Origin: Entrophospora sp. SA101
Taxonomy: Eukaryota > Glomeromycota > Glomeromycetes > Entrophosporales > Entrophosporaceae
Direction: 5' to 3'
Assembly (NCBI GenBank): GCA_958430865.1
Contig: CAUDNR010000191.1
Span: forward strand, 44,767 to 90,348
DNA: 45,582 nt
A model generated the notes under the pieces. That model saw only the letters and a program-made list of their open reading frames with translations. It had not been told where the DNA came from and did not search any database. This document shows, one piece after another, positions 45,196 through 45,582 of the stretch. Position 1 is the stretch's first letter. Every line of letters begins with the position of its first letter. The translations under genes were made by a program, and so were the position numbers.

Positions 45196-45582
45196 TTAAA
45201 AAATCCTCTCAAGCTCTTGAATTAATTTGTCATAGTCTAATTCCTCTATTGCATTATAAATACTGTCCCATACATCTGATTTTCCACAACCACTCCAGAA
45301 ATTTAACAATGTCTGTGCTCGTTTTTTAATATCATAATCTTTATCAAAGGGAGACCTATCCAGTGATGGTCTATGGATCATTAAATAAAATGAACGCACA
45401 AAACACATCAAGTCAACTTTTGGCCCATAAATGATCTCTTCCCCATTGATTAATGATTCCAGGACTTCATTTGGCATACATTCCAATGCACCTGCAAATT
45501 TAGTACTTTCAGAATTACTTGTACTATATCCCCAATCAATAATAAGAATATTTTCACTTAAATCATCAAAATTGCAAAGAAA
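45196..45582 (-). CDS. Kinase C-lobe of CRN-kinase type, 5' end beyond window
   Basis: The - strand frame is open from the window edge to the stop at 45196, giving 128 residues. It begins within the catalytic loop region (FLCNFDDLSENILIIDWGYS, where DWG stands in place of DFG), followed by KFAGALECMPNEVLESLING (activation segment and APE-like part), a VDLMCFVRSFYLMIH helix and a C-terminal helix ending in ELERIF. This is the atypical kinase C-lobe that usually follows the nuclease domain in fungal CRN proteins. It complements the N-lobe left on the + strand at 44629, but in the opposite orientation. The internal ATG at 45486 is not the start. Confidence 0.7.
   Translation of the reverse strand, partial: FLCNFDDLSENILIIDWGYSTSNSESTKFAGALECMPNEVLESLINGEEIIYGPKVDLMCFVRSFYLMIHRPSLDRSPFDKDYDIKKRAQTLLNFWSGCGKSDVWDSIYNAIEELDYDKLIQELERIF

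Noticed and set aside
1..45582. tRNA, rRNA or CRISPR features
   Set aside because: No tRNA-like boxes with a foldable cloverleaf, no rRNA-like blocks and no regularly spaced palindromic repeats were seen. The regular repeats at 17711 and 40881 have no unique equal-length spacers.

Overview
The window looks like nuclear DNA of an arbuscular mycorrhizal fungus (Glomeromycotina, Rhizophagus-like). It is very AT-rich and the genes carry short GT-AG introns of about 60-120 bp. Gene families typical of these fungi are present: BTB-BACK-TLDc proteins, a Crinkler (CRN) protein with nuclease-like and kinase-like parts, a fungal CRAL-TRIO (Sec14-like) protein and a WDR44/YMR102C-type WD40 protein. Decayed hAT, pogo/Tigger and MITE sequences lie between them. 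No species marker was seen, so the assignment is inference. A run of ten Ns (25075-25084) shows that the window is scaffolded from at least two contigs.

Left end (1-3893): the C-terminal seven-blade half of a WDR44-like gene runs on the + strand from an (AAT)n tract at position 1. The N-terminal half of what looks like the same gene runs on the - strand and stops in another (AAT)n tract. The gene therefore appears cut in two inside a trinucleotide repeat and inverted.

Middle: an 11.28-kb block (3894-15170) recurs as a direct copy at 28545-39821 with a constant offset of 24,651 bp. Each copy carries one CRAL-TRIO gene, one BTB-BACK-TLDc gene with a one-base frameshift, an 856-bp TIR transposon with an 8-bp target duplication, and BTB/TLDc relics. 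Between the copies lie about 9.9 kb of single-copy, TE-rich sequence with a multipass membrane protein gene (19960-21153), hAT relics, MITEs and a nuclease-like fragment. After the gap comes a third, partial copy of the BTB locus (25085-28019). Its frame is open, but its 3' end runs into a 537-bp inverted copy of its own middle, forming a large palindrome.

Right end (39822-45582): this part holds an inverted, diverged copy of the 17.3-17.65 kb sequence and a structurally complete pogo/Tigger transposon (40607-43004; TA duplication, DDD transposase with one intron). A CRN gene follows (N-terminal CRN domain, 11-residue repeats, PD-(D/E)XK-like domain, truncated kinase N-lobe). On the opposite strand, a kinase C-lobe of the same type enters from the right edge.

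The genes do not form a pathway. The main content of the window is rearrangement: segmental duplication, two inverted or split genes at the window ends, a BTB hairpin locus, and transposon activity next to an effector-type gene. Several junctions could be assembly artefacts, and each is listed with a test. Comparisons were made by eye, using offsets and sampled blocks, not by alignment.
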